In this document: piece after piece, positions 63,514 to 64,000 of the stretch
Position numbering within the stretch: the first letter of the stretch is position 1
Layout of the letters: every line of letters begins with the position of its first letter
Assembly (NCBI RefSeq): GCF_027947575.1
Contig: NZ_CP116256.1
Span: 7,068,001-7,132,000 of the forward strand
Source: Streptomyces rubrogriseus
Lineage (GTDB): Bacteria; Actinomycetota; Actinomycetes; Streptomycetales; Streptomycetaceae
Length of the DNA stretch: 64,000 nucleotides
Reading direction: 5' to 3'
Notes under the pieces: generated by a model
Told to the model about the DNA's origin: nothing
The model's input: the letters and a program-made list of their open reading frames with translations, nothing else
Databases searched by the model: none
Position numbers and translations under genes: made by a program

Positions 63514-63837
63514 TTACTGCATGACCGCCATGGCCAGCGCACGCCGAGCACGCATCGAGGCGCGCTCCGCCCGGCGCTGCATCCGGCGAGCGGTCGCCAG
63601 GCGCAGCGCCCGGCGTTCCTGCTCGGCCTCGTGCAGGCGGTCGTGCATATGCGCACGTGCCAGGGCTTCTGGGATGAGTTGCATTTCACGGGTCCTGTTC
63701 TGACGCGAGTCCTTCGCGCCACTGGTGGTGAAGTCTTCAGGCGCGGTGCCTGCGATGTCGTGGGTGGACGGCTTCATCGGGGCCTGCTTCTGGGGGTCGT
63801 ACGTCAGGGGGCGGTCGATCGTTCCTGCGGTGTTCAT
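63514..63837 (-). CDS. Small protein coupled to wblC
   Basis: A 107-residue protein; the first 50 residues are polar, the second half is very basic and helical (ALRLATARRMQRRAERASMRARRALAMAV). Its ATG at 63837 overlaps the wblC stop codon by 4 nt, so it is translated with wblC. I do not recognise a domain. The basic helix could bind RNA, DNA or ribosomes (inference). Confidence 0.75.
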   Translation of the reverse strand: MNTAGTIDRPLTYDPQKQAPMKPSTHDIAGTAPEDFTTSGAKDSRQNRTREMQLIPEALARAHMHDRLHEAEQERRALRLATARRMQRRAERASMRARRALAMAVMQ

Positions 63838-64000
63838 GCCGAAACCGGGTTCTTGCGCGGGCGACCGCGGGGCCGCTTCCGGGCGACGACGACACCCTGG
63901 ACGAACAGCTCGCCACCCCAGACACCCCAGGGCTCACGCCGCTCCTTGGCACCGGCGAGGCAGGCCTCCATCAGCGGGCAGGTGCGGCAGAGGGACTTGG
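63834..64000 (-). CDS. wblC: WhiB-like regulator WblC (WhiB7 type), 5' end outside window
   Basis: The last 55 residues only. Visible are the cluster cysteines CRTC and the third C of EACLAG, the turn GVWGG, and the AT-hook RPRGRPRK near the C-terminus, which is diagnostic of WhiB7/WblC among Wbl proteins. This protein activates intrinsic antibiotic-resistance genes on ribosome stress. The first Cys, the start and the upstream attenuator are beyond the right edge. Confidence 0.9.
   Translation of the reverse strand, partial: KSLCRTCPLMEACLAGAKERREPWGVWGGELFVQGVVVARKRPRGRPRKNPVSA

Overview
The window is a stretch of Streptomyces chromosome (high G+C, strong codon bias, actinomycete-specific families such as Wbl proteins, SigR/RsrA, SigH and DasR). 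The gene order from wblC at the right edge to a polyprenyl synthase at the left edge, and the near-identity of the epi-isozizaene synthase to the S. coelicolor enzyme as I recall it, place it in or close to the S. coelicolor/S. lividans group. It is core chromosome: I see no insertion sequence, prophage, CRISPR array or integration site.

Left part (1-12 kb): a Family 2B encapsulin shell gene (HK97 fold with an inserted cyclic-nucleotide-binding domain) followed by a polyprenyl diphosphate synthase with a disordered N-terminal leader, i.e. a probable nanocompartment and its cargo. Then come a peptidoglycan amidase, a PLP deaminase-like enzyme, a Na+/H+ antiporter, a UBP zinc-finger protein, the anti-sigma/sigma pair prsH-sigH (stress response), a diacylglycerol kinase-like enzyme, wblE and a PdtaS-like cytosolic histidine kinase.

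Aminosugar region (12-23 kb): a TetR/SDR divergent pair, nagB, a GH3 N-acetylglucosaminidase, the dasABC chito-oligosaccharide importer and its GntR regulator dasR. DasR-type operators (dre) lie before nagB, dasA (two) and dasR. Two further dre-like sequences lie in unexpected places: upstream of the histidine kinase gene and across the dasR stop codon. A DUF3311 protein plus sodium:solute symporter pair follows.

Central part (23-42 kb): class Ia ribonucleotide reductase operon nrdABS, preceded by two NrdR boxes 31 bp apart and a cobalamin riboswitch; the albaflavenone pair (epi-isozizaene synthase and CYP170A1, the synthase carrying a TTA codon); peptide deformylase; a TPR protein; a pair of HD/HD-GYP membrane proteins, one of them degenerate; the thiol-stress system sigR-rsrA with a perfect SigR promoter; an alpha/beta hydrolase, an SRAP DNA-repair protein, an M50-type membrane protease, aroA and rsgA. 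A guanidine-III riboswitch directly precedes an SMR exporter.

Right part (42-64 kb): a TetR regulator, hisN, a CBS protein, a Fur-family regulator, two identical initiator tRNA-Met genes in inverted orientation flanking a long Sel1/TPR protein, a UPF0182 membrane protein, a PDZ-Lon protease, a 54-residue membrane protein, moaE, a Rossmann epimerase, a zinc-protease-like protein with a Nudix hydrolase, a row of three AIM24-domain genes (one fused to TerD, with a triple frameshift signature in its linker), an M48/YgjP-like peptidase, an orphan E1-like (ThiF) protein overlapping an ABC1 kinase, and the 3' end of wblC with a coupled small gene.
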